NCBI GenBank assembly: GCA_029838195.1
Contig: JALGVJ010000038.1
Coordinates: 1-64,000, forward strand
DNA: 64,000 nucleotides
From: Promethearchaeota archaeon
GTDB taxonomy: Archaea > Asgardarchaeota > Lokiarchaeia > Sigyniarchaeales > SOKP01
Direction of reading: 5' to 3'
The translations under genes and the position numbers were made by a program. Under the pieces are notes generated by a model. The model was not told where the DNA came from, did not search any database, and saw only the letters and a program-made list of their open reading frames with translations. This document shows positions 24,001-34,145 of this stretch, piece by piece (positions within the stretch are counted from its first letter, which is position 1; each line of letters opens with the position of its first letter).

Positions 24001-24771
24001 ATGACCCTTGATCCTAATGTAATGCAAGAAATAAAAGAGTATGTAGATACTCAAATTGAAAAACAAGTCAAGTCCATTCAAATTCAGTACCTCAAAGATC
24101 ATTTTCATCATTTTCTTACAAGAGAAGAATTTTTAGACGCAATGAATAAATTAGACCAGCGGTTCGAGGCCATACAGGAGCAGATGGACAAGCGCTTCGA
24201 TCAGATGGACAAGCGATTCGAGGCCATGCAGGAGCAGATGGACAAGCGGTTTGAGCAGATGGACAAGCGATTCGAGGCCATGCAGGAGCAGATGGACAAG
24301 CGGTTTGAGCAGATGGACAAGCGATTCGATGCTTTACAGGAACAGATAGACAAGCGATTTGAAAAGGTCTATGAACGTTTTGAACAAATGGATTTTGGTC
24401 GTGCTGAGATCGTTGAGGGAATATTATATATCGTCGTAAAAAGAGAATTAAAAAAAAGGGGTCATGATGTTAAATTAAAAACCCGTCAACATTTTACAGA
24501 TGAGAAATATGAAGTCCATCCCGATACAAAAGACGTGGAAATCGACATGTTGCATTTGTCCCCGAATATAATTGGAGAGGCAACCTTAAAATTAACCGAT
24601 GTTGAAAAATTGAGGACTTTTATCCGTAAGATTCAATTCATCGAATCGTATTATGGTGAATCCTTTGAAAGATATTTCTTTTGCTATACGATCTACGATG
24701 ATGTACGAGCAGAGATAAAACCCTTGCTCGAAAAATATCGGATTGAACTCATCATTCCTGAAAAATCTTAA
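24001..24771 (+). CDS. Coiled-coil protein with MDKRFEQ repeats and C-terminal endonuclease-like domain
   Basis: 256 residues. After an N-terminal helix, a coiled coil at about 45-135 is built of an 18-residue double unit (QEQMDKRFEQMDKRFEAM) repeated three times with almost identical DNA. The C-terminal domain (about 140-256) reads VEGILYIVVKRELKKRGHDV, DVEIDMLHLSPNIIGEATL, then LRTFIRKIQFIESYYG and RYFFCYTIYDDVR. This is the alpha/beta order of a PD-(D/E)XK-like fold with E-x-D and a GEA strand. It is related in design to the gene at 13563, with a diverged C-terminus. A role in DNA or cell organisation cannot be read from the sequence. Confidence 0.72.
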   Translation: MTLDPNVMQEIKEYVDTQIEKQVKSIQIQYLKDHFHHFLTREEFLDAMNKLDQRFEAIQEQMDKRFDQMDKRFEAMQEQMDKRFEQMDKRFEAMQEQMDKRFEQMDKRFDALQEQIDKRFEKVYERFEQMDFGRAEIVEGILYIVVKRELKKRGHDVKLKTRQHFTDEKYEVHPDTKDVEIDMLHLSPNIIGEATLKLTDVEKLRTFIRKIQFIESYYGESFERYFFCYTIYDDVRAEIKPLLEKYRIELIIPEKS

Positions 24772-25037
24772 TTAACCAAAATAAGGAAATTGAAAAACAT
24801 GGCTCTCGTTTTTAACTGACATAAAGAGTTGGCCACGTGAATTTTTATTTTAAAAAAATCTTCAAGGCTATCATACCTATTTATATCGATCGCAAAAAAA
24901 GAAAATATCCTGGTTGAGAGAGTAATAAGACCTAAGCGCCATACTGATACGAATTAATTAGAAGATAAAAAATGTTCCGAATGGAGATAAGTTTTTACAC
25001 CGGATACAGGAGATTATTTTTAGTGAATACAATAGAG

Positions 25038-25565
25038 TTACAGCAAGTTTTCATATCTTCGCTTCTTGATCAGGATCCCTATAATGGAAATGAAGGATCC
25101 TGCAAATATTAAATAGAGGCCGGGACCCATGTAAAAATATCTCCAAAAACTCACGGTTCGGCCATAAAAAATAATAAAAGCCACGTGTATCAAAAGCATC
25201 CATGCAAGAGAAAAGAGAAAAGAGAAAAACGAGTAAAAAATCCAGTTATTTTCCACATCTTCCATTTCTAATTTCCCTTTTTTCACTAAATAAGATTGCC
25301 TCAGCAAGAAAATGTTGAACGCGATTATACAAAATGAGCACGCAATAGAAGAGAGGATGATGAGAGGATAATCATGAAAATAGAGCGTAGGAAAGGCGGA
25401 AACGAGATAATCCTCCACCAACCCGATCATCCAAATAAATTTATAATAAATATCTCCATTAGGAAAATACCTAACAGACCAAGCAGCAGGAAATAAAAAA
25501 GATAGTAAGCACATGGCACTTCCAAGAAAAGAACCCATCCAATATTTTTCATTTACACGTGTCAT
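25038..25565 (-). CDS. Membrane protein, four TM segments
   Basis: 175 residues with TM segments at about 10-30, 65-90, 110-132 and 145-167, the last ending in the positive-inside KKRRYENLL. Extracytoplasmic loop SVRYFPNGDIYYKF. No family recognised. Confidence 0.65.
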   Translation of the reverse strand: MTRVNEKYWMGSFLGSAMCLLSFLFPAAWSVRYFPNGDIYYKFIWMIGLVEDYLVSAFPTLYFHDYPLIILSSIACSFCIIAFNIFLLRQSYLVKKGKLEMEDVENNWIFYSFFSFLFSLAWMLLIHVAFIIFYGRTVSFWRYFYMGPGLYLIFAGSFISIIGILIKKRRYENLL

Positions 25566-26147
25566 TAATTATTAACTCTTTTATTTGGAAAGATTATTTG
25601 AGATATCTCATGAACGCTATGAAACATAATCTATTATTATTTTTAAATCATATTTAAAATTTAATAGAAAGCTAGTTTTCCTTGGTTTGTTTAATCTAAT
25701 GGAAGAACAATGCGTATGCCATAAGGTTTTAAGATCTACCACTTGGAATAGCAAGCTCTTAATCTTGAGATGATAGTTCTTACATCATTTCCTAAAAAAA
25801 TTTACTATTCCATGAATCACCTCCTCAAAAATCAATTTTTCCAAGCATTGAAACAACTATTTGAATTATTGATAGGCCTCTGATGACGTTTAATGAGATT
25901 TCTTTTTTTTCGAGTGAATCCCAATTAACAGGACGAGTGAAGGCCTTATATTTTTAAGGAGAACGATAGGAGGATCGGGCATAATGAATTTCCGACAAGT
26001 TGTCTTAAGAAATAGCCACGATCATGATTTTTAGAATAGCAGAATGCCTTTTTTGATTCTTGATCATTGAAGAAATAAGGACTGAGTCAAAATCAAAAGA
26101 ATGAATTAAAAAAAATAAAAATTTATCCATGCAACGGCTAAATAAGA
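25566..26147. other. Intergenic region, no gene seen
   Basis: 582 nt between two minus-strand genes. Stops in all frames, no notable repeat. It should hold the promoter of the membrane protein gene at 25038-25565 and the 3' flank of the sulfatase gene. Confidence 0.5.
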
Positions 26148-27653
26148 TTAAAAAAATTCAGGAGGGCGTTTTCCTTCCGTTATATAAGGCTCATTTCTAT
26201 CTAAAATTTTTTGAATTAAATGTTCACGGTCTGATTTTTTTAAGCGCTTAAGATACTCTTTTAATTCATATCTCGCATGATGGGGACCCCCCTCTTTAAT
26301 CACGATCTCTATGGGGTCGATACCCGTCTCCGAGGTTTTCATCATTTCCCAATGCCATTCATCCAACATGCGTAATGCCTCATTCCGAACGTCCGCATGT
26401 TGTTCAGAGAGATTAGTGGTCATGTGAAAATCTTTTTCATAATCAAATAACATGTAGTTTGGAAAGTCCTTTAAACCAGTATGATAGGTTCGAATGAAGG
26501 TCCACTTATCAAATCGTACTGCTCTCTGACAACTCCACGCATTTTGACTCAATACTAAGTACTCGCGCCCAAAATCTTCGTCATTTTGGATTTGCTTGAA
26601 AAAACTCTTGCCATCCCACGTTTTTGGTATTCTCCCACCAATACCCTCAATAATAGTGGCAGCAACGTCAAATTGATAAATGAGGGAAGAATATTCTTTA
26701 TTCCAATCCATGTTCGGCCATTTTATTATCATGGGGACTCTATTAATGATGTGATCAGCCGTGCAATGATCTCCATACACGTTTAATTCTCCTTGACATT
26801 CGCCATGATCCGAACTAATAATGATGAGCGTGTCCTCGATTACTTCTAAATTTTTTAGAATTTCTACAATTTTTCCTACCATGTTATCTGCGTAATGAAT
26901 TCCGGTATCATATCCATCAATCCACCTTTTATAATCTTCGAGTGTCTCCATTTCTAAAATTTCTGCTCTTGGGAATGATTTCATGTAAAATCTTGCCTCG
27001 AGAGTAGAACCTATCCCCCAAATATCTCTTGCAGAGTGCGGACCGTATCCTTTCCGATGCTCATCAATAATATCTTGTGTGATCCAAGAGGGTATTGGTT
27101 CTTCCAAGAAGGGATTTTCATATTCTAAAGGGGTACGATAAGGCGTGTGGGGATCCCACGTATTCACGTGAAGAAACCAATTATCCCCCTTGCCATTCTT
27201 ATTTAACCAGCTTTCAGCGTAAGGAAATACTACATTAGCAGTTTCCAAACCCATTTGCCCCGGATTAAACATTTCCCTCCAGCCCGCATTAAACCAATAC
27301 GCAGAATGCCGTTCAGCAAAAGGGGAAATAGATACCGGATAATATCGGGCTTTTCGAATGAGATACGTCCAGAAATCCTGATATCTAGCGTCAACAAATC
27401 CGCGTTCCTTTCCCTTGAGGCGTAAATCTGCAGCCGTTCCCCCGTGGCCAACAACTCCCGTATGAATACCAAACTGTCCCATAAAGAGAGCAGCACGAGA
27501 TGGAAGGCAAGGAGCGTCGGAGACATAACATTCGGTAAAGATCGTTCCTTCTTGAGCAATTTTATCGATATTAGGACTGGTCTTGCGGTGATATCCATAA
27601 CACGATAGATGATCGGCTCGCGTGGTATCAATATCAATATATAAAATTCGCAT
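26148..27653 (-). CDS. Sulfatase-family hydrolase (alkaline phosphatase superfamily)
   Basis: 501 residues. The N-terminus IDIDTTRADHLSCYGYHR carries the metal-binding aspartates. The active-site signature is APCLPSRAALFMGQFGIHTG near residue 48 (C-x-P-S-R, where Cys becomes formylglycine in active sulfatases). A second metal site is IIISSDHGECQGELNVYGDHCT at about 278-299. No signal peptide, so it is cytoplasmic. Family members hydrolyse sulfate or phosphate esters and phosphonates; the substrate is unknown. No formylglycine-generating enzyme or anaerobic sulfatase-maturase gene is nearby. Confidence 0.85.
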   Translation of the reverse strand: MRILYIDIDTTRADHLSCYGYHRKTSPNIDKIAQEGTIFTECYVSDAPCLPSRAALFMGQFGIHTGVVGHGGTAADLRLKGKERGFVDARYQDFWTYLIRKARYYPVSISPFAERHSAYWFNAGWREMFNPGQMGLETANVVFPYAESWLNKNGKGDNWFLHVNTWDPHTPYRTPLEYENPFLEEPIPSWITQDIIDEHRKGYGPHSARDIWGIGSTLEARFYMKSFPRAEILEMETLEDYKRWIDGYDTGIHYADNMVGKIVEILKNLEVIEDTLIIISSDHGECQGELNVYGDHCTADHIINRVPMIIKWPNMDWNKEYSSLIYQFDVAATIIEGIGGRIPKTWDGKSFFKQIQNDEDFGREYLVLSQNAWSCQRAVRFDKWTFIRTYHTGLKDFPNYMLFDYEKDFHMTTNLSEQHADVRNEALRMLDEWHWEMMKTSETGIDPIEIVIKEGGPHHARYELKEYLKRLKKSDREHLIQKILDRNEPYITEGKRPPEFF

Positions 27654-27838
27654 TTATTCCTACCTTTAAACGATAAAAAACATCAAACAATCATTTTCAT
27701 TTAATCATGAAATTTAAAACGATTATTATTAATCTAGCATTCAAAAATATTCTTTATCTTTTTAACAAGTCAAGGGAATTAGAATGCATGCAAAAATATT
27801 CTTTATTTTTTTAACAAATCGTAATGGAAAAAAAGGGT

Positions 27839-30166
27839 TTAAATAGAAAAGAGCACCCATAAAAAACCGGTCATCATAAATAAAGGTAAAAACGTGAGCG
27901 CCATCGTGTTAATGGTAGTTATAATGATATTCATTGAGGGGCCGGCACTATCTTTTAGAGGATCGCCCAAAGTATCTCCTACAATAGCTGATTTATGAGC
28001 AAAACTTCCCTTCCCCCCATATAATCCCGCTTCAATCCCTTTTTTAGCGTTATCGAAAGAAGCACCCCCTATGGAAAAAAATAGACCAACAATTAAACAG
28101 CCGGCGAGATTTCCAATTAAATAACCCGCAACCACTAGGGGTCCGAATAAAATTCCAATAGAAAGTGTGATGAGGAGGACGGTGAAAATGGGTTGGGTGA
28201 GTTTTTTTAAGGCACTTTTAGCAGATATATTAATGCATTTTTCATAATCCGGTTTTGAGAGACCTTCTTTTAATCCGGGGATTTCTCGATACTGCCTTCG
28301 AACTTCTTGAACCATTTCCTTGGCACCTTCTTCCACTGCTCGAAGGATCATGGCAGAAATTAAAAATGGCCCCGTGAATCCAATCAACAAACCAAAAATG
28401 ATGAGGGGTTTAAAAATTTCCAAATTCACGAATATATTGATAAAAGTTTCTTTGGGAATGAGGGTGTTTAATTCAGGGGCCAAGGCATGGACATTTATCA
28501 AAAACGTCAAGAATAACACGATACTACTAAAGCCGCCACAAACTAAAGCAAATCCTTTTGAAATCGCCTTGGTGGTATTTCCTACAGCGTCTAATTGATT
28601 CAAATTATATTTTAACTCTTCAGAAGCTTCCTCCCCGCCCATTTCAGAGAGACCTTGGGCATTATCCATGATGGGGCCAAAGGTATCAAAGCTTAATACG
28701 GTACTAATGATGGTATCACTGGAGGAAGATGCCATGGAAACACCCCATATGCCAAAACAGATTAAATAAAAAGAATAATCTACATTTTCGCCAAAAATAT
28801 TAATGAGATGATTATTCATGACACTTTCATGATATAAAATCCCAAAATAATATCCACACTGGAAAGATATAACCACCGCCACCCCAAAAATTAAGATCGG
28901 CCAGAACGTCGAGTACAAGCCCGCAGAGATTCCCGCTAATATATTAATCGATGGCCCCTCATTGCTCGCATCTGCAACTTTGCGCGTGTGTTTATAGTGA
29001 ATGTCCGTGTAATAAATCGTGAATAGAATTGAAATGAAGACCGTGATTAATCCTGTAAAACTCGCAAGAAAAAGATAAATCCCAATGGAACCAAATAGAA
29101 CGATGTTTAAAAAGAACAATATGAGGGCGTTTAAGGATGTAGAGGAGATAAAGACTTTCCAAATGCTTTTAGACGGCTTATTAAAATTTACCTTCAAGAA
29201 AAGAGTAGTAAAAAAGAGAGAGAACATGCCTAAAGCAATGAGCGTGAAATTCACGATAATAAAAATCGGCTCCCCCGTGATGATAAATAAGATTAACCCT
29301 AACACCATTCCCCCTATGACATCTGAGGATGCACTCTCAAATAAATCAGCTCCTCTCCCCGCGCAATCTCCGACGTTATCTCCTACGAGATCTGCTATGA
29401 TTGCGGGATTGCTGGGGTCGTCTTCTTTAATGCTCATCTCATATTTTCCTACTAAATCTGCACCCATATCAGCTGATTTGGTGAAGATGCCGCCTCCTAC
29501 TTGAGCCAACAAAGAGGAAACGCTGGCTCCAAAACTAAACCCTACGATTAAATAGATATTTCCATTAAAGAGTAATAATATGATCCAAATGCCCAGAATG
29601 AACAGACTAATGTTTAAGATCCCGGTAATCATGCCACCATAATATGCTAATTTAAAACCTTCATTCGGATCTTTCATGGAGGCTTCGACGACTAAGATAT
29701 TTGTTCTCGTGGCGGTCGTCATTCCGATGTAGCCCGCGAGCAAGGAACTCAAGGCTCCAATGAGGAAAATGATGCCCGTAAACATGAAGCCCAAGAAAGG
29801 CACTTCTAAAAATTGAATGCCTGTAAGTCCCACGGGAATGAAAAGAATGGCTAAAATTACGAATAATACTTTCCCTTGCTGACTCAAGTACACCCGTGCG
29901 CCTCTCTGAATGTAATTGCTTATTTCCCTCATTTTCCCGTTGTTTTTTTCCACATGTTTGATTTTCTTGAAAATGAGAAGCAAGCAAATAAAAGAAAAGA
30001 CTAATGTCAAGGGGATGATGATGCATAAGCAAACAAAAAATAGCGGATGAGAAGTAAGATCTTTAAAAAGCGAATCTCTTAATTCATCGATTACCGGCAA
30101 TTCAAATATCAAGACAATACTCCTCGAAATCCACGAGTGGGAAATCGTAAAAAAGAACTGCTCCAA
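27839..30166 (-). CDS. hppA: Membrane-bound proton-pumping pyrophosphatase, K+-independent type
   Basis: 775 residues with about 16 TM segments. The hydrolytic loops are intact: DMGADLVGKYEMSIKEDDPS, DLVGDNVGDCAGRGADLFES, and the C-terminal GDTLGDPLKDSAGPSMNI. The residue deciding potassium dependence lies in GNTTKAISKGFAL: Lys instead of Ala after GNTT points to the K+-independent, H+-pumping subfamily. It couples pyrophosphate hydrolysis to outward H+ transport. The N-terminus has about 50 extra residues before the first conserved TM segment, ending near FKKIKHVEKNNGKM. Stand-alone transcription unit. Confidence 0.93.
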   Translation of the reverse strand: MEQFFFTISHSWISRSIVLIFELPVIDELRDSLFKDLTSHPLFFVCLCIIIPLTLVFSFICLLLIFKKIKHVEKNNGKMREISNYIQRGARVYLSQQGKVLFVILAILFIPVGLTGIQFLEVPFLGFMFTGIIFLIGALSSLLAGYIGMTTATRTNILVVEASMKDPNEGFKLAYYGGMITGILNISLFILGIWIILLLFNGNIYLIVGFSFGASVSSLLAQVGGGIFTKSADMGADLVGKYEMSIKEDDPSNPAIIADLVGDNVGDCAGRGADLFESASSDVIGGMVLGLILFIITGEPIFIIVNFTLIALGMFSLFFTTLFLKVNFNKPSKSIWKVFISSTSLNALILFFLNIVLFGSIGIYLFLASFTGLITVFISILFTIYYTDIHYKHTRKVADASNEGPSINILAGISAGLYSTFWPILIFGVAVVISFQCGYYFGILYHESVMNNHLINIFGENVDYSFYLICFGIWGVSMASSSSDTIISTVLSFDTFGPIMDNAQGLSEMGGEEASEELKYNLNQLDAVGNTTKAISKGFALVCGGFSSIVLFLTFLINVHALAPELNTLIPKETFINIFVNLEIFKPLIIFGLLIGFTGPFLISAMILRAVEEGAKEMVQEVRRQYREIPGLKEGLSKPDYEKCINISAKSALKKLTQPIFTVLLITLSIGILFGPLVVAGYLIGNLAGCLIVGLFFSIGGASFDNAKKGIEAGLYGGKGSFAHKSAIVGDTLGDPLKDSAGPSMNIIITTINTMALTFLPLFMMTGFLWVLFSI

Positions 30167-30580
30167 GATTTTTATTCAAGGTTCAAGGATTTAATCAAAT
30201 GAATGTTTTTAGACACGTGTTTAGCTCCTTTACACAATTTTCTAAAAATCTTGGTCATTTATTCTCTTTTTAACGACACCCAACCCTTTATTATCTATAA
30301 TTAAGGAAAAGAAGCCAAGAATAAATAATTTTCGAAAAGGAAAGATTTAAAAGCGCATGTTAGAAAAAAATAAAGGAAAAATTTTTATATTATTTCTTGA
30401 CTTGCGAACTTGACATTTGGAACCAAAACGTTTAATTAAAATTTTTTTTGTCATTTAAACTAAAGGTGATAAATTTTAAATTCATACATGACTATTCAAT
30501 TCAATAAAATGCCATCTATTTAAATCAAAAACAAATCATGGATGAGATAAAGAATATCGGAAGGGAGGGGGAATGTTAAC
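30167..30580. other. Divergent promoter region of hppA and the dehydratase genes
   Basis: 414 nt. No gene. Rightward gene has a strong SD (GGAAGGGAGGGGG, 30558-30570) just before its GTG. AT-rich TATA-like stretches occur on both strands, but none is distinctive. Confidence 0.5.
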
Positions 30581-31852
30581 GTGAGCGGCCAAACCATTGC
30601 ACAAAAAATTTTGAGTTCTCATTGCATCCCGGAAAATCCCTTTCCCCAACCGGATGATATCATCATGGCTAAAATAGATTTGATCATGAGTCATTTTGGA
30701 ACGGCAAAGGTCCTGTTAGATTTTAACAAGATACGCCCCTCTAAAAAAAGAAAAGTGTTTGATCCCGAGAAAGTGGTTATTCTTTTTGATCATTACAATC
30801 CTGCCCCTTCTGAAAAATGGGCGTCTGTTCATGATTTAATACGAAAATTTGTGAAAAATCAAAAAATCAAGCATTTTTATGATATTAAAGAAGGAATTTG
30901 TCATCAAGTTCTCCCGGAAAAAGGTCATGTAAGGCCAGGAATGCTCATTATCGGAGGAGATAGCCATACCACGACACATGGGGCTTTCAATGCGGCAGGT
31001 TGCGGAGTTGGTAATACCGATTTATTTTACGCGTATGTCAAGGGGCAAACATGGCTAAGAGTTCCTCACACGATACAATTTAATATCTCAGGAAAATTGC
31101 CGCATAATGTCATGAGCAAGGATATTATCATTAAAATTGCGGGAGATCATGGCGCAGATGTAGCAAATTATAAAGCGATTGAATTCACCGGAGATACGAT
31201 GGAACAATTGAGCATTGCTTCACGAATGACCATGAGCAATTTTGCTTTGGAATTGGGGGCAAAATTTGCGTTTGGAGTTCCCGATCAAAAAGTGGCCGAT
31301 TGGGTTAAACAGCGAACATCTGTCCCCTTTGAATTAGTGAAAGCAGATGAGGATGCCGTCTATGAAAAGGTTCATGAAATGGATGTGAGTGAATTAGAAC
31401 CTCAAGTATCCTGTCCTCACACGGTAGATAACGTGAAACCCATTTCAGAGGTCGTTGGTATAAAAATCAACCAAGCATTCTTGGGATCTTGCACGAATGG
31501 AAGATTGGAAGATTTACAAGTTGCGGCAAAAATTTTGGAGGGCCATCAAGTACATCCAGATGTCCGCATGATTATCACGCCCGCCAGCAAAGAAGTGTGG
31601 TTAGATGCCATGAAAGCAGGTCTTTTTGAAATCTTCATAAATGCTGGTGCCGTTATCACAAATCCTAACTGTGGGGCTTGTTTCGGAGCCCATGGAGGAG
31701 TACTGGCTCCGAGTGAGCGGTGTATTTCGAGCTCTAATAGAAATTTTCAAGGAAGAATGGGGAGCATCGCTTCTGAAATATATTTAGCCTCTCCCGCCAC
31801 GGTGGCAGCTTCTGCCATTAAGGGAGAAATAACAGATCCAAGAACTTTTTAG
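30581..31852 (+). CDS. Aconitase-family dehydratase large subunit (LeuC/homoaconitase/dimethylmalate dehydratase type)
   Basis: 423 residues, usual for the archaeal two-subunit type. The start GTG 30581 follows GGAAGGGAGGGGG. Motifs: GGDSHTTTHGAFNAAGCGVG (about 126), the cluster cysteine in FLGSCTNGRLEDL (about 304), and the pair in TNPNCGACFGAHGGVLAP (about 362) for the [4Fe-4S] cluster. Then SSSNRNFQGRMGS binds substrate. It isomerises a 3-alkylmalate-type hydroxyacid by dehydration and hydration. The product next door is the small subunit. No other leucine genes are near, and an isocitrate-lyase-superfamily enzyme lies 1.7 kb downstream, so substrates other than isopropylmalate are possible. 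Confidence 0.88.
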   Translation: MSGQTIAQKILSSHCIPENPFPQPDDIIMAKIDLIMSHFGTAKVLLDFNKIRPSKKRKVFDPEKVVILFDHYNPAPSEKWASVHDLIRKFVKNQKIKHFYDIKEGICHQVLPEKGHVRPGMLIIGGDSHTTTHGAFNAAGCGVGNTDLFYAYVKGQTWLRVPHTIQFNISGKLPHNVMSKDIIIKIAGDHGADVANYKAIEFTGDTMEQLSIASRMTMSNFALELGAKFAFGVPDQKVADWVKQRTSVPFELVKADEDAVYEKVHEMDVSELEPQVSCPHTVDNVKPISEVVGIKINQAFLGSCTNGRLEDLQVAAKILEGHQVHPDVRMIITPASKEVWLDAMKAGLFEIFINAGAVITNPNCGACFGAHGGVLAPSERCISSSNRNFQGRMGSIASEIYLASPATVAASAIKGEITDPRTF

Positions 31853-31865
31853 GAGGGATCATGAA

Positions 31866-32402
31866 ATGGCAATGGGAGGAACAAAATCCATTAAAGAATA
31901 TAAAGATGTAATTAAAGGGAAAACATGGGTCTTTCCCGATAATGTAAATACCGATGAGATCTCGCCAAGTAAGTATTTGGATGATCTTAAAGCAACCTTA
32001 GAACATACATGTGAAACCATAATTAGAGAATTTCCTCAGCAAGTAAAAGAAGGTGATATCATTATAGCGGGAAAAAACTTCGGATGCGGTTCCAGTAGGG
32101 AAACGGCACCCATCATTTTTCAAGAAAAAGGAATTGCCGCCATTGTGGCGGAATCGTTTGCTCGAATTTTCTATCGATCTTCCATTGCACGAGCACTTCC
32201 CATTTTAGAAGTGGAAGGAATCGCCAAGGAATTCCAAACGGGAGATGAAGTAGAAATAAATATTCCAAAAGCGGAAGTCATTAATAAACGGACGGGGAAA
32301 ACCTTTATCGGAAAAAAGCTTCATCCGATCTTGTTAAATATTCTAAAACAAGGAGGATTAGAACGAATGTTATTAGAGGAATTAAAACAAAAAAATAGAT
32401 GA
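31866..32402 (+). CDS. Aconitase-family dehydratase small subunit (LeuD type)
   Basis: 178 residues, start ATG 31866 behind AGGAGGGATC, 13 nt after the large-subunit stop. Swivel-domain motifs are VFPDNVNTDEISPSKYL near residue 23 and GKNFGCGSSRETAPI near residue 70. The substrate-specificity loop is the stretch just after NTDEISPSKYL. Together with the preceding gene it forms a heterodimeric or heterotetrameric hydro-lyase. Confidence 0.88.
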   Translation: MAMGGTKSIKEYKDVIKGKTWVFPDNVNTDEISPSKYLDDLKATLEHTCETIIREFPQQVKEGDIIIAGKNFGCGSSRETAPIIFQEKGIAAIVAESFARIFYRSSIARALPILEVEGIAKEFQTGDEVEINIPKAEVINKRTGKTFIGKKLHPILLNILKQGGLERMLLEELKQKNR

Positions 32403-32468
32403 TTTTTTTTAAAATCTTTTTTTATTTAATATTCTCCAGTACTTTTATTTCTAATGCGCCTTCAGGTT

Positions 32469-33881
32469 TCAGAGATTTAATTTTTTCAATTTTTCTTTAT
32501 TCTCAGCCACTTTTTCCGGAGTCAAGTCATAAAAATACCAAAATAAAATCCCCGCTATTAGCATTAATATTAACGGCACTAAAGCAAATTGCAATCTAAG
32601 TCCCCAAAGTGCAAGTTCCGTCTGAATTTGGACCGCAGGATCAAATCCCGTGGTAATGTGAATGGCCCAAAACACGACGGCTTGGATGATTATGGAAAGT
32701 CTTACCATGAAGGTGCGAATACCTAAAAACACTCCTTCTTGCCGTATCTCGCTTTCAAGAATGATCTCATCGATACAATCCGAAAAGATCAATTGATTTC
32801 CATAATAGATAGAGGAGACACCAAATCCTAAAATGGCAATGAAAATAGAATATAGCACCAAGTTGTTCAAGAATATCATGGGAAATAACACGATTGCCGC
32901 CCAGAAAAATCCTAACATGAATAATTTTCGATGTCCAAGCTTGTTAATCACCTTAATCCAAAGGGCTATCCCCGCTAACTGCCCGATTAGAAGCCCGGCT
33001 GAAAGCGCAATCTCAAAAGTAGCCGGTAAACGTAAGATGTAGGGAACAACATAAGGAATGGAAGCTAACATGATGGTCGTTAACGAATGGAAAAAAAGAT
33101 AAGCGACCAAATAAGCAAGAAAATTTTTTTGGTGCCTCAACCGCTTCAAGACCTCTAAAAACGATTCCATGGTTTCCTTTTCTCTTTCGAATTCCATCGC
33201 CCTTTGTTTCATTTCTTCGGTTTCTCTTGAACCCGGTACTGAAATCACGAATGCCCCGAATGATATGAAAGACATGACGATCATTGCCATGAGATACGAT
33301 TGCTTGTTCCCGTATTCAATAAAAAGAGGAGGTAATAAAGTGCCTAAAGCTGACGCTATTAACCCCAAAGGACTTCCAATTCCCGCAATTTTTCTTCTTT
33401 CTTTATCAGAACGAAATTTATCCGGAAATAAACTATAATAATTTGTCATCCAACCGGAATAAAACGCATCATAAAGACAAATCGTCACGAGAAACCAAAT
33501 GAAAATTACCACCGAATACATGTCAATATTTAATGCCGGAGGTATGAATACGAGAATGATGAAAAAACAATAAGGCACGCCCATGGCCACGATCCAAGGG
33601 AATCGTCTCCCATATTTTTTCCAAAAGCGATTTGGTTTATCAGAAATCCAACCTAAAAGGGGATCATTTATCATGTTCCAAACTCCATAAATGACATAAC
33701 CGATTAAAACTAATGTAACGTTCAAGCGAACTTCATTTTCGTAAAATGCAAATACCCTTGCGGCAAATACGGTAAACAAAAATGACCTGACAAAATAACC
33801 GAACGCAAAAGATACATGAATTTTTGAAGAATATTGTATTTCTTCAGAAATCATGCTCATGCCTTTATTAGAGAGATTCAA
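32469..33881 (-). CDS. MFS transporter of the GPH (sugar:cation symporter) type
   Basis: 470 residues with 12 predicted TM segments. The GPH-like feature DPLLGWISDKPNRFWKKYGR follows TM2, with GRRFPWIVAMGVP next. The central loop around 215-245 (VPGSRETEEMKQRAMEFERE) is charged. Such carriers import glycosides, pentosides or hexuronides, and some related ones carry other solutes. It converges with the LeuD-type gene, 66 nt apart. Confidence 0.8.
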   Translation of the reverse strand: MNLSNKGMSMISEEIQYSSKIHVSFAFGYFVRSFLFTVFAARVFAFYENEVRLNVTLVLIGYVIYGVWNMINDPLLGWISDKPNRFWKKYGRRFPWIVAMGVPYCFFIILVFIPPALNIDMYSVVIFIWFLVTICLYDAFYSGWMTNYYSLFPDKFRSDKERRKIAGIGSPLGLIASALGTLLPPLFIEYGNKQSYLMAMIVMSFISFGAFVISVPGSRETEEMKQRAMEFEREKETMESFLEVLKRLRHQKNFLAYLVAYLFFHSLTTIMLASIPYVVPYILRLPATFEIALSAGLLIGQLAGIALWIKVINKLGHRKLFMLGFFWAAIVLFPMIFLNNLVLYSIFIAILGFGVSSIYYGNQLIFSDCIDEIILESEIRQEGVFLGIRTFMVRLSIIIQAVVFWAIHITTGFDPAVQIQTELALWGLRLQFALVPLILMLIAGILFWYFYDLTPEKVAENKEKLKKLNL

Positions 33882-34145
33882 GACTACATTCCTCTATTGG
33901 TATTTAATTTAAAATTTTAACAACGACGTGTTGATATAGTTTTTGATTCATGTTTATTTAAAATTTTGGGCATGTTTAAAAAACCGCAATTTTTAGAAAA
34001 TTATTAAATTCCGTTATATTTTTTGATTGAGAAGGCATGTTAGTTTTAAAGAGAGGAGTATCAAGGGAAAGAAGGAAAAAATAAGAATATTTAATGGAAA
34101 CTATAGAACTATTAGATATTAGAATAAATAAGTTTTATATTATTT

